This document shows positions 12,431-24,532 of a stretch of DNA of 64,000 bases, piece by piece (the stretch's first letter is position 1; the number at the start of each line of letters is the position of its first letter). The translations under genes were made by a program, and so were the position numbers. Under the pieces are notes generated by a model. The model made no database searches. It worked only from the letters and a program-made list of their open reading frames with translations, and was not told where the DNA came from. The stretch is taken from the NCBI RefSeq assembly GCF_023278565.1, contig NC_064677.1:2666001-2730000 (forward strand), in the 5' to 3' direction. Origin of the DNA: Colletotrichum lupini. Lineage: Eukaryota > Ascomycota > Sordariomycetes > Glomerellales > Glomerellaceae.

Positions 12431-13401
12431 GGTGCATGGTTGGAGAAAATGGTGAAAAGTTCAGATGACAGCGAGGCTTGCCTCGTCCTTCGGAAAGCCC
12501 CAGGTACCTTACGAAGTAGGGAACGTCTGTGAGTGGGAAGGAGAATGTGAGTGTGAGTACTCCGTGAACGAGGCAGAGGCGAGACCACGCAGCGTGGCCA
12601 CTGGTGGGCAGGTGCAGCAGTAAGGGCTACGGAGTACGGAGTACTCTCTGCATGTTTCGTTTCGCTGCGGTCCAAACAAGCTCGACGAATCGGCAGAGAC
12701 TCGAGGGCCCAAAGCACCAATCAGACAACATAGATCATTAAAAAACAGGGGCCAAATAGAAATGGGCAAGGGACTTGATCAACTCCTTAGATTAGGATGA
12801 AGCCCGTTTCCAGATGTTGCAGCGACCCCCTGCCGAGCTTGTTTTTGCGCTTCTTTTTTACCCGATGACTTTGTTGTGAAATGCAAGGGTCCTGCGGGCG
12901 GTGACCCCACCGGGAGTCCTGGGGGAAGAGAGAAATAGAGGTTCCTGAGTGCCCTCGAGGAGGTCAAGAGGTAAACGTAACTGAAGGCCCCCTCACTCGC
13001 CACTGTTTTGGCATTGCAGCCGAGCCAACTTTGTTGCATCGTGACCCCCAGCCAAGACTAGACGTTGACCCGGGTCACGGACGGGCCGCCGACCGAAACC
13101 AATGTGATACGTCTCCCACGTCAGAAACCCCGGTCCGTGAACGCCCGGACCACTCTGTCACTGGCTCCTGCTGCGATTATTGATTGGTCGCCGCCCGGGT
13201 GGAGTCACTCCCGGCAGAACCTCGCTGGGCTTAGCGCGGGTACGTACTCGGCCATCTGCAGGAACGCTCTCTCGGTAACGTCTCTTTCCATTGCCTCAAT
13301 CCTCGCTTTCTGAGCCGCCTTTCTTCAACTTCCCACGCCGGTCTCTTGTTTCCGTCCATCCCACACAGCCGAGACCAGACAATCACGCACCACTAATCCA
13401 A

Positions 13402-13427
13402 CCATCCATCCATCCATCCATCCATCC
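13402..13427. repeat. CCAT microsatellite
   Basis: A perfect tetranucleotide run of CCAT, about 6.5 units, lies in the gene-free stretch upstream of the Rds1-like gene. Confidence 0.95.
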
Positions 13428-16400
13428 GACAACTCGCGTTCCTGGGCAAGGCTGCAGGCATGTATTCAACTCACCCGGGCGTCGTATACTGCCGCTATCC
13501 TGCGACACGGAGACGATGCTCATTTCCACTGCGATCGACGCCTTTCTGACATTGCCAACTGGGTGATGAAAGATTAAGGACTTCAGATCCTCCTTTCGTC
13601 TCTCGCCAAGGGTGTCACGCTCCGTTGGTCTAGGGCCATGATCTGCAAGCCCCGGCTGCCAGAGGTTATCTGTCTTGCATCGTCAATCACAATTCGTGAT
13701 CTTGACAGCCAGAGCACTGGCCTCGCAGGCGTCCTCTATGGGAGAGCTAGGTAGGCCGTTGGGATGACTCGAGGGTGTCTAGCTTTCTAATCTGACTAGG
13801 CCATGCAAGGAGTTGAGAAACGAATGACCACCAACATGTACTCGTGATCTGGCTTTCTTGGAAACGACCGCAAAGCAACCCCAGATCTAGCCTTTCACCT
13901 AGCCTAACGCCATCAAGCTCCTCGCAGCCCACTAGTAAACGGCCATCCCACTCTCGAGGCCTGCTACACGAGGGCGGCTCTGCAACCAAAGCACTGACCT
14001 TGTCACTTCATGGACAGCCTGTTTTCCGGCCTGGTCCTAATTCCAAACCGCCTCAATACACTAGCCACTTAAGCTTATCGGCAATGGAACACCTCGAGCT
14101 GCCTGCGGGCTGCCTCGGCAGGGACTTAGAGATTCAGTGTTCCTCGAATGTGTTAACAACATTAGGCTCGGAAATCTTACTCGGCAGCGTCCAATAGCTG
14201 GGCCAAAATATGCTCTTTAGCCACATCGAACTTCTATCAGGCCATGGCATCCAAGTCTCGACCTCCGTTCAATCTTCTCCTTTTCTTTCAGTCCATCCCA
14301 ACGACTCGACACCGGATGGTCGCTAACCACATAGCCAGACCCGTTCTTCCACGGCTCGTTTCGGCAAGCCAAGACCTTGCAGGGCTTGCAAACCGTTTCA
14401 AAAGCCTTTGGAGGCTCCAAACCATTCTTTTCGTCCCAACTCGCCATTTGTGAGCAAAGAGAAGGGAACCCATCCCATTTCTCTATTGCCCGGGGAGCCT
14501 GTCTGGGTCAACTCGACCAGGCTTTCATTCCGTCTACCCGTGACCCGAGTCGTATGGGAGCCACGACCGCCACGCTCATCATCTCTTTCTTCAAGTCCTT
14601 CTCATCACCCATCCCCACCAGCCAGAGAAAAGAAACCTCCGAAAAGCCCGTCCCTTTCGCAAGCACACCCCTGTTATCAACCTTTCGAAACTCGAAGACT
14701 GGCCCCGGTTTGCCTTGCTTGAACCAGTACGACATCATGACTCCAGCATCGTTTGCTAGCGTACACTATATGCGCGCGCCTGACAAAAACGCAACCCCTT
14801 CGTCCTTGCCTGTCTACCTCTCTACACTGCGTGTCGGGCGCAAGCCCATTTTGTGGATTATCCCACTCGCCGACTCGTCTTCGGACAGCTGAGCATCCCG
14901 TTCAAGCCTTCGGAAACAACTTTTTCTTCTTTGCCCCGCAGCCGTTTGGGCCACAGCATGCTCGGAGAGAAATAGCGAAGCAACTCTCCTCAGGTTTCCG
15001 GCTTCTCGGTAGGTAGCGCGCTGCGCCTCCAATGCCAATATGTCAAAGGTCTGTGAGTAATGCCTGAAGAAGCAATGTCGGGAGCCCGGAAATGTCAAGC
15101 AGCGGTCGACAACGGCTCCGGTCTCTCGATCCTACGCGAGCCGGGCTTGGCGAGTTCGCATCTTTTCTTACCCAACGGCTTGTCAAAAAAAGATCTCCCA
15201 CTCTATCTATGTGAAGACGACGATCAAGCCGGGCCATGCTGCTTCAATCCGACGAAAAATTTAGTCTTCCGTCCCTCTCCTCCCCCCCATCGCCCCTGGC
15301 GATCGCCGCGCAGATCTCACAGGACATCAGGTAATCTGAACTTTGGACTCGTTGCAGATCCCCCGTCGTGGAACTCGGAGAGGGGGTCAGGAATACAACC
15401 ATAACCAGGAGTTTAACACGTAAAGGGCCAGGGGTTCCCTCGTCATCGGGGTTATAATGCTTCCATTTCACCCTTTGCTCCCACAAACTTGCGCCGTACG
15501 GTCGAATTAGAAACCTTGCCCAAGTTTTCCCTACTCATGCAACCTCGCACGAATCCTTTTTCATGGTCACAAAAGGTCAGGTCCCTGTGAAGACGGGAAG
15601 TTTCTCCGTGCCAAGAAGTCCACGATTGTGATGGGACTTGTTGTGCCGCCCTCTGAACAGCCCGTCTTTGGCGACGGATGCAGCGCAACTGCAGCGTCGC
15701 GCTGCGGAATCTCGTCGAGAGATTCGATACACCTGCGAACAGCATCGTATTCGCGTTTGCGCTAGTGCTGTAAATCGTACCTATGAGGAAATAAACATGA
15801 ATGTGCAGCTGAGTAATTGCTCAAGCTCTGGACATGGAGATGTTGAAATACCCACTGTCCGAACGGCGGCCTCCTCAACTCCTCCAGAGGGTCGCATTGG
15901 ATTTTTCCCTGTTCCCGAGCCCATTCAGCGCCTCACGATCCCGTGTCTCCGGTCCACCACCAAAGCCCATCCCACGTCTTCCTTTGTGCAAGATGTTGTC
16001 GTCCCCACACACCCCCGATCACCGGCATAAGTCATCACGTCAATTTTCCAAACCGGCTCTCTTGTCAACCACCGCAGCTGAAACTCTACCGAAGTTCCTC
16101 TCCCTGGAACCCACGCACCACAGGAGTCCAACCCGCTGACTCTGCAACGCGGCGCAAGGGTAGCCCTGCTCACTCCGCGTGGAAGACGTATAATCTCGCA
16201 GTCTGCAGACGCCATGCCTCTCCACATGCCTGGCTGACCACTCGCAGCTTTCGAAAGTATCTGGGCGATCCTTCAGTTTTCAAGACACTGGTTGCGCGTT
16301 ATAGTGTGTGCAATTGGTGGTACCATTTTGACTAACTCATGGGCGCTATCTCTACTATTTCATCCACCGCCCTCCTCTCGACTTCAGACTTCAGGCCTAT

Positions 16401-16612
16401 CGTGCTATATGACTCATCCAGGGACGAAGATATGCTGGCTATTACTCCCTTCCCAATCGCAATGTATCATCCCTCTTCTCACCCAAACTTTTTCTACATC
16501 ACTCATGATGCATCTTAGTCGATGACAAGGCACAATGTGCCCGCCAATCTGTTGGAAACGATCATCACACCGTGTCCCCACACGGGACAGGTAATGTCAA
16601 GACAACTCCTTT

Positions 16613-19600
16613 TTACAGAGCATAGGGGTTCAAAGACCGAATGGTCAAGCAGCTACTTCGAATCAGCACACGTCTCCAGACTTTGATAGATAGTTGTAAA
16701 CTTACGGTGGGCTCTTGGACAGATCCGTCTTGAGAATCACAGGAACCCTGCTCATCTCCGTGACGTCCTGAATGTACTCTCCTCCCTCCTCACGCAGCTT
16801 GAAAAGCTTGAGGTACTTCTCCTTGTTCGACAGGCGGGCCTCGGGGGCCTCAGGTGCGGGAACCTTGGAGTCGGACCTGGTGCGTTGCAAGGGCTTGGCA
16901 TCGGATCGGGTCGGGGAGCCGGGGACGCTCTGTGTGGGTCTCTCGGCCAACGAAGCTCCAGCCATGGCCTCAGTAACGTCCGACGCATTGTCGTCATCGT
17001 CGTCGAAAAGGGCATCGACGTCGTCAGTAGAGATGGTGCCCGTCTCGGTCTGCTTGCGTGCAGCCTCCTCCCTCTCCTTCTTGGCACGCTCTGCAGCTTC
17101 CGCTTGGCGAGCAGCAGCAGCAGCGTTGGCGTTTCTTACAGACGCAGCAGCCTTGGGGCGCTCGTCCTCCGGAACGTAGGCGGAGCTGGGCACGCCCTTC
17201 TCCCAGTAGAGCTCAAGGACTCTCTTCTCCTTTCTGAACTCGGCCTTCTTGAGGGGCAACTGGTCGCAGTGCACCCGCTTCTCAAAGCCCCACTCGGGAA
17301 TGAGAACGTCAAAGGCCGACTCGTACACGCAGAGGACGATACCCTCCGTGATGAGATCGCCGTTGACCTGCTGGCGCTTCTTGTCCATCTCACGGCAGGA
17401 CTCAATGTGAATGCTCTGCTCCTGGGCATTCTGTGCGGAGTCCTTCTTGGTGTTGCAAGACTCAATGGTCTTGACAAGGCTCTCCAATTCCTCCGTGTAC
17501 TCAATCTTACCCTCGGAGAGGATAGACTCGAGCTGACGGTGGACGATGATGTCGGCGTAGCGCCGCGTGGGGCTAGTGAAATGAGTGTAAAGAGGCAAGT
17601 TGAGGGCATAGTGAGGCCACAACTGCTTAGCAGTCTTGCCGGCAATGAAGTACTTGGCACGTTGCATAGACTTGAGGACAAGCGTCTCCATTCCCTTGCG
17701 GATATCGGCGTCGTCAACCTTGAAAAGGCTGTTGTGCATGCTTCCGCTGCCAGAAGTCTCAACCTCGTAGCCAAGGGCGTTCATGCGATCGGCGAAGGTC
17801 TGAAGGCGACGAGCATTGGGGGGGCCCTGTCGGCGCAGAAGAGCCTTCTCAGGCAGAGCCTGGGCGAGACGCTGGGCAACGTAAGTGTTGGCCTTGTGCA
17901 TGAGCTCCTCGACGAGCTCAGTGGCAGGGGTAGAATCGAAGATGTTGTGCTTGATGGGAATGTTCTCATCATCGAGTTGCTGCAGAAGCCTGAGGGGCGC
18001 GATAGGCTCACCGCCAGCACCAAGACGGGCCTCGGTGAACTTTTGAGCGACAGCCTAGATAATGTCAGTGCAGCTCAGATGCAAGTTTCAGTGGAACTTA
18101 CGTTAAGGATCTGGACATCCTTCAGTTGAAGAGACTCGTGCTTCCAATCGGCCTGACCGTTTAGAGCCGAATCGATCTCCTCAATAGTGATCTTGGCAGT
18201 GCTCTTGATGATACTCTTGCCGATCCAAGTGTCTCCCTCGGCAACAGAGCCGTTGTGAGGGTTAACACGGAAGAGAACACTGACAGCCAGACGCTCTTCA
18301 CCAGGAGCCAAAGAGCATACCTCTCCACCAATCTTGGGAGGAAGGAGTGCGCATGTGCGGTTGACCAAGTGAACGGCGGTGCCGCGCTTCTTGGCTTCTC
18401 GGTCGACAAGCGAGTTGGGCTTGACGAAGTGAGTAACATCAGGAATGTGAATACCAATGTCAATCTTGCCATCAGGCTGAGTCTTGATGTGGATGGCATT
18501 GGCAAGCTCGGGAGAACCGTTGAGGTCGAGCGTAACAACCTTCTCATCACGGAAGTCCCGGCGAGCAGCCAAGGCAGCCTCCTCTTCCTTAGCGAGAGAC
18601 CAGTCCTGAAGGCCGACGCTGCGCAGCACAGCCTCGGAGAACTCATCGGAAGAAAAGTTGTTGTCGCGCAGCAGAGCGTCGGTCTCCACCTTAAGGTCGC
18701 CCATGCGGCCCAACTGCTCGACAAGAGTGCCGAAGGGATGCAGAGAGGTGATCGGCCAACGCTTAATGCAGGCAACAAAGATGCGATCAGCGTAATCCTG
18801 GTGCTTCTCGACGAAATCGCGCGGCGCCTGCTCAGTCGGAATGGCAATGAGCGGCACGCGCTTGTCGGTAGGTTTGAACCAAACAATTTTGGGCTTCTCC
18901 TGCGAACGGTTGTCGTGGTGGCGGTTGTTGCCTCCATGTCTGGCGGCTCTCTCCGCTTCCTGCTTCTCCTTCGTAGCTTGGCTGCTGGGACGGAGCAGAC
19001 CGAGGTTGCCCGAGAACATTTGACCAGCTACACGTTCAACGACAGCCACAATGTGACCTGCGTACAGGGGCTTGGCCTCATCGTTGATTTCCTCCTCCTC
19101 GACGAGAAGCAGGCTTTGACCCTCAACCTCGACATCGTCGTTCTTCTTCTGAGTGGGGCGCTGGCGCAGACTGCCGCGACGACGAATGCCGCCCTCCTGC
19201 TGCGTGTTGTCATCGTTGTTACCGGATGACTGGTTCTGGCCGTTGGTGGATCCAGAACGGGTATCGGTGATGTCCTTGCGCTTCTTCTTCTCTTCCTTCT
19301 CACGCTTCTGGGACCAAACTTCATCAACATCTAGAAGCTCAACGGCAACCAAGTCACCCTCGAGGGCACGGTTGCGATCCTTGCTACCGCAAATAAAGAT
19401 ATCAGCATCAAGCAGGCCGTCCTGAGTGGAAACGTAGGCGTCGCTGCGGTTCTTCTTGTTCACGCGAAGAATACCAGACACGAGTTGCCCATCGCCGAGA
19501 AGAGCCGGGAGGGTGGCTTGGGGGAGGTAAGGAGTGAAAAGAGTCTTCCTCTGCTGTTGCTGTTGCTGGTTTCCACCAAGCTGGCCACCATGCTGGCCGC

Positions 19601-20927
19601 CCTGAAGGCCAACGAATTGCTGACCGCCCATCTGGGCAGCCTGAAGGGCCTGAAGTTGCTGGATTTGCATGGGGTTCAGTTGCTGGCCCGGGTACATGCC
19701 CATGGGGAGCATGTTGCCAGGCATCTGCATAAGCTGAGGCTGACCGGGGTATTGGAATGCGCCGATGTTGGAGATGGACTGGTTTACAGAACCACGAGTG
19801 CGGTGGCCCGGCTGGAAGCCGCCCTGCTCCTGGCCCTGGTTAGCACCCTGGTTGCGCCAGTTTCCGTCAAAGTTGCGAGAGCCGGTTCTGGCGTGACCAC
19901 CGCCGCCAGTCTGGCTGCCGCGACGACCAAAGTCGTTCTGGCTAGCATCACCAGAGAAGCCACCGCGACCAGCGGCGCCGCCGCGACCGTTCACAGCCAT
20001 ACTCTGGCTGCGACCATGGCCACCGCGCCCACGGCCGGCACTGGTGCCCTGAGCAATCGGAGCCTCGGGTTGAGTCGGAGCGGGGGCGGGGGCGGAGGCA
20101 CCACCCTCGGCGCTGGCCTCGGTGGAGGGGGACATTGGGAAGGAGAAGGCGGATGTCGTGCGCTTCTGCTGTGCGATTTCTGCCGCCTTCTTCGCGTCGG
20201 CAAGCGCCAAAGAGTGACGTCGCTGGTGTCCACCGCCGCCGGCACCACCACCACGACCGCCACGGCCACCGGAGTTTTCCCTGCCGGGACCGGCGCCGGA
20301 GGCATCGTTGAAGTTCGTGCCGGATGCACCAGAGGAGGGGGCGGGAGGAGGACCCATTCCCATGTTGGGGAGTGCCGACTGATTACGGCGATGTGACATT
20401 GGCTGGGTCGGAGGACCGCCCATGGAGACATTCTGCTGCGGAATCTGCTGGGGGAACTGGAAGGCGCCCTGGGGAGCCATGCCGGGCTGCAGGGGATTGA
20501 AAGCACCGCCTGGACCGAGCTGTTGGGTGGGGGGCATCATTCCCATGTTCATGTATTGTTGCTGCGTAGCTTGGATCTGTTGCTGCTGTTGCTGCAAAAG
20601 CTCAATCTGCTGCTGAATAGCTAGCTGTTCCACTGCAAAGCAAGACTCATTGTCAGCATCGATGTTCAATTTGGTATGATGAAACGGGTGACGAGGGGTC
20701 GGGGGCATCGCGCAGGAGCCGCAAGATCATGTGTGAAGATGGGAGAAATGATGGAAGAAGATGCGAATCAACGTACTACCCGGGTTGGCAAACATGCTCA
20801 TCAACGGAGTCAGCTCGGAAGGGCTTCTCCTGTGCGCAATGTGAAGCCGTCGGCCGGTTGGGCCTGGGACGCCGCCGGTTGGCTGCTGCGGCGGCTGCTG
20901 CTGCTGTTGTTGCTGCTGCTGCTCCAT
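16613..20927 (-). CDS. SSD1: SSD1/GUL-1 translational repressor (4 exons, 1355 aa)
   Basis: Exons are 20927-20780, 20632-18102, 18054-16706 and 16652-16613; introns are 147, 47 and 53 bp. The product is the fungal SSD1 protein (GUL-1 in Neurospora), an RNase II-like RNA-binding protein. It represses translation and localises mRNAs of cell-wall genes under control of the NDR kinase Cbk1/COT-1. The first 310 residues are disordered and Gln/Gly-rich, with five HxRxxS/T kinase motifs (Ser at about 37, 135, 190, 260 and 301). Cold-shock-like domains follow (ALLGDGQLVSGILRV onward), then the RNB region starting at DFRDEKVVTLDLNG. Where active RNB nucleases have DxxxxxDLDD, this reads LDLNGSPELANA, so the metal-binding Asp residues are gone, as in other SSD1 pseudonucleases. 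The last exon is only 40 nt and encodes CLTIRSLNPYAL. Without it an in-frame TAA inside the third intron ends the protein at SKSPP. The start at MEQQQ is followed by the conserved SELTPLMSMFANP. Confidence 0.95.
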
Positions 20928-23900
20928 GATGGGCAGTCACGCAGATGAAAGATTGGCTTCTTGATTTTTTTGTATCTTGTAATGCACGTCAAGTGCGTCG
21001 TTGGTATAAAGGACGGATGGGGGTAGGATTGATAGCGTCGGATACCGAGTGGTCGGCGTAGGCGTCGATGAAGCTTTGTGGGATGATGTGGCACGTAAGG
21101 TATTGACGTATGTAGTTTGCGGACTAAAGACAGTGGAGAACTGGGATGGATGTGGTTTTGGGCTCTTGGTTGGTCTTTTGGATTTGTGGACGTGGTTGCT
21201 TCTGGTTCAAGGAAGGTAGTTCTTGTTTGTCTGATCGATCGATGAGGGATTGAAAATGGAATGGATTGGGGAGTGATTGGGAGGAGAGGATTGGATGTCT
21301 GGCGAGACGGAGCGAGGTGGAAGGGAAAGGAGCTCGCAAGGAGTGTGCGAAGTGATGGTTGAGGTGGGAAAAAAAGGATGAGGCAGACAAGACGTGAAGA
21401 AGAAGATGAGGCAGGATGGGAATGTCCTCTCTGGGAGAGACTGACGGGGGGTTTGTTGCGAAAGGCGAGTCGGGTCGGGGGGGGTGTGGAGTGGGGAGGG
21501 GGGAGCAGACCTGAGGAGAGAAAGCGAGCGAGGAGGAGGAGCAAGGACAGCAGTAGCACCCGCCCCGGTGGAGGAGGGACAGGCAGTTGCAGCAAGAGCC
21601 GGCCCGCCTGGTGGGAAGACTCAAGACACCGGGCCAGTCCCGTAGCTAAGGTAAGTATAAAAGTACCTACCTACCTTACCTCACCATACGAATGCCTTCC
21701 CACCATTGGGTACGAAGCACACCTCCCAGGAGCACAACTGGCACTGGAAGCTGAGCCGCTGGTGGACGACAAGGTACATGGTGCGCTAGTGATTTACCAG
21801 AAGGCAATAGCACACATGGCGGCCCTGTAGGGAGACAGACAGGTCGTACCCAGGCGAGGTAGGTAGTCCAAGTATCTTACCTTATGTAGGCAGGCGGGAG
21901 ACGCGGCGATTATGATGATGACGATGGTGGTACAGGCTGCTGCTTGGTTTGATCTTGTCTGCAGCAGAAGCTTGTGCACTCGTGCTGGACTCTGCATGTG
22001 TTTCTGCTAAAACATCCCTTCCTTCACAACTGGATCCGAAATGCATCATTCGCACCTCGAGCTCTTTTCGCAATCCCATCCAAGGGTCTCGTATGTAGCT
22101 ATCCCAACCAGCCCAGCTTGGAAATGCCTCCAAAAGTCGAGGTAACGACAAAATCCAGGCCAGGTATCCGTAGGTACCTTACCCCAAGCTAGAGGTACAT
22201 GGCTGACGGCTTGTCCCCAAACATGGCACTCTAGGGGCGGATAGGTAAGCAAGGAAGTACCTGTCCCCCGTGCCCCCGAACGAGCCTGACTTGGGGTCGA
22301 GTGCTTTGTACCTTGTGGCGGATACTCTGTACGAGAGTACATACCTACCCAAGGTAACAAGACTCAGTCAGACGTCTCCAGTCAGTCAGGTCTCGACGCG
22401 GGTGGGGAGAGTCCACGCCGCACCTACGCTGCACGCCAGGCCCAGAGACAGAGCCAGAACCAGGTCAGGGCTTCCGGGTTCGAGGACAGGTAACAGGTTA
22501 GCCGCTCGGATACTTTGTTGATCAGTACCTTGCCGTAGTGCACCACCCTGACTTTGACCTGTCGCCCATCTCACCCGCACCACAGTCGTCGTCCCAGACA
22601 CCTTACGTAGGTGGGCAAGGAGCGAGCCGAGGGGGGTTGACTCTCAGTCTCTACTGCGTAGTCTCGAGTCTCTCGAGGGCTGGGCTGGAACTGGGACTGG
22701 AACGCCCGCCAAGTTCCGTCTCCTGCGGCCCTTTAGTCTCGCACACTGGCACTGACTACTGACACAGTCAACAGTATGACTACCTACATGACCTTCCCTT
22801 GTGTACGCATAAAGCTGCTAGCAGCACAAACGAAATACTTAGGGCCAGCAAGTCAGGAACCTTGGCTTCGTACCTCGGGGCAACAGGATGGTCAGCGGCC
22901 GGCGAGCGGCGGCTACTTACTAGGTACATTGGCGTCTACGGGGGTGCTGCGCGGTGGGCAAGCCAAATGCAGGGCTCAAGTCAAGGGGGGAACAGGAATA
23001 CGCCAGTGTTTCCGGATGGATACCGCATCGTTGGACACCACATCAACAGAACCCCTACGCCGTACCGTACCGTACGGATACCTGAGCGAGGCTTGCAGGC
23101 TGCAGCAAGCTCTCCTGTCGTTGCGTTGCGTTGCGTTGCGTTGCGTTGCTCTGGTCGGTCCCCCAGCCATGAGGACCAGGAAGCTCCGGGCAATGGCAGC
23201 ATGGCAGCATCCCTCAGTCATCATTCATCAGAGCTGTGATTGACATACCTAGGTATCCCCCCCAGTGCAACGGTGGAGTTCACTACGTACCTCCCTGACA
23301 AGATTTCTCCTCAATGGCATCACACACTCTATCTGAGCAGGTATCGGTACGAATACTAGGTTAAAGATTCTCTTCCCCGTCATGCCCAGCTCTCGGACGC
23401 TCCGTCCAGTCTACGGTCGTGTTGGCTGTTGCCGATTTTCATTTGTCAGGCCAGCAAAACCGAGAGGGAAAGTCAAGGCGAGACGGGCCAGATCCAGACT
23501 TGAGCCGACTCCCCAGTTGGAAATTGGGGCCGGGTCCGATTCCAATTGCAAAATTTCAACGACATGACAGGAATATTCACTTTTGTTCATTGACCTAGGC
23601 ACTCCGTAAACTATGAATGCACTTTTGGTACGGATAACGGTGCAGAGACCGAGGAAGTTCGTACTCAGTTCTTGACCGCCCGGCAATAAATGTGACTGCC
23701 CGAGTTCGGGCTAATGCCCCACTTTGCGGTCCGACCAAACAGCGGGGACGCTGTGCTCCTTTCTGCCAAGATTCAGAGCTATCATTCGTCCATCTAGCTC
23801 CTACTGGACCCACCTGGGTCGCTACCACGGCGACGTCTCTTCTTCGTTTTTCCTGAGGTCTGGTCGATTGCTGCTTCTTTGGCTGCTCTGCTGATGACTG

Positions 23901-24532
23901 TTCTGCTCCATCACTTTGGTCTGCTCGTCTGCTCACCCACCCCATGGAGCAAAAAGGGTAGAGCTGCAAGCAGCAACACGGGTCCAGGGCGACAGCGCAA
24001 CAAGGGTCATCGCCTTTTCCCACAGCTCAGCAACAGGCCCGCCCCCCAATTCACCTCAAAGAGCCCCAGGCCGCCGCGAACGGTAGCATTATCCCACATC
24101 AAAGCGCGCCTGATACATCGTATTATTTTTTGTTGCTCCACACCAACGCCGCGCCCAACCTGAACTCGACAGTACCTACGCCTTCTACGGCATACCTACC
24201 GTCAACCAATACCTTGTCCGCTTGACGACACCACTTGACCCAAACGGCCCCGAAGACGTCAAGAAGCACAGCCTCGTCTGGACTCTCTCAGAAATCGCCC
24301 GAGCCTTGCCTTGCCTTCCCCATCCAACCGCCCACCCGCGGACGTCACTCTTTCGATCGGCCGTTTGTTGGTGTGTTGGGTCCTTGGGTTTTGTTGATTT
24401 TGTTTCTCTCGGTTGTCGGTGCAATTTTGCATCCCGCGCCTGACCCCACCGCCCGATGCCGTAGGGCCTGGTCTCAATTCCCACCTACGACCACACCATC
24501 GAGGCCATTGGTAGCCAACTGTGCGACCAACC
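20928..24532. other. Divergent 3.6 kb promoter region between SSD1 and GLE1
   Basis: Both flanking genes are read away from this stretch, so it must hold both promoters and probably long 5' leaders. Close to SSD1 (about 20,940-21,600) the DNA is strongly strand-asymmetric, pyrimidine-rich on the SSD1 strand, as is common in fungal core promoters and leaders. From about 21,640 to 22,350 there are many copies of TACCT/AGGTA and CTTACC/GGTAAG. A TTGCG pentanucleotide repeat lies at 23,120-23,149. No gene is supportable. Confidence 0.55.
23120..23149. repeat. TTGCG pentanucleotide repeat
   Basis: About six perfect units of TTGCG lie in tandem in the SSD1-GLE1 divergent promoter region. Confidence 0.95.

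Larger units (their letters stand above)
11614..16612. other. 5 kb gene-free stretch upstream of the Rds1-like gene
   Basis: This spans the promoter side of the Rds1-like gene and the 3' flank of SSD1. It contains pyrimidine-rich tracts, a CCAT microsatellite (13,402-13,427) and a group of AGGGG/CCCCT cores (12,083-12,430). Many open frames of 60-170 codons exist on both strands because GC is moderate, but they overlap each other and none shows a domain, signal peptide or good splice continuation. Confidence 0.5.

Noticed and set aside
13614..13660. tRNA-like start (CTCCGTTGGTCTAGGG)
   Set aside because: Only a D-arm-like stretch is present. No anticodon stem, T-loop GTTCRA or matching acceptor strand follows at the right distance.
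18255..20396. Long plus-strand frames (about 300 codons each) opposite SSD1
   Set aside because: They are shadows of the GC-biased third positions of SSD1 and contain no domain.
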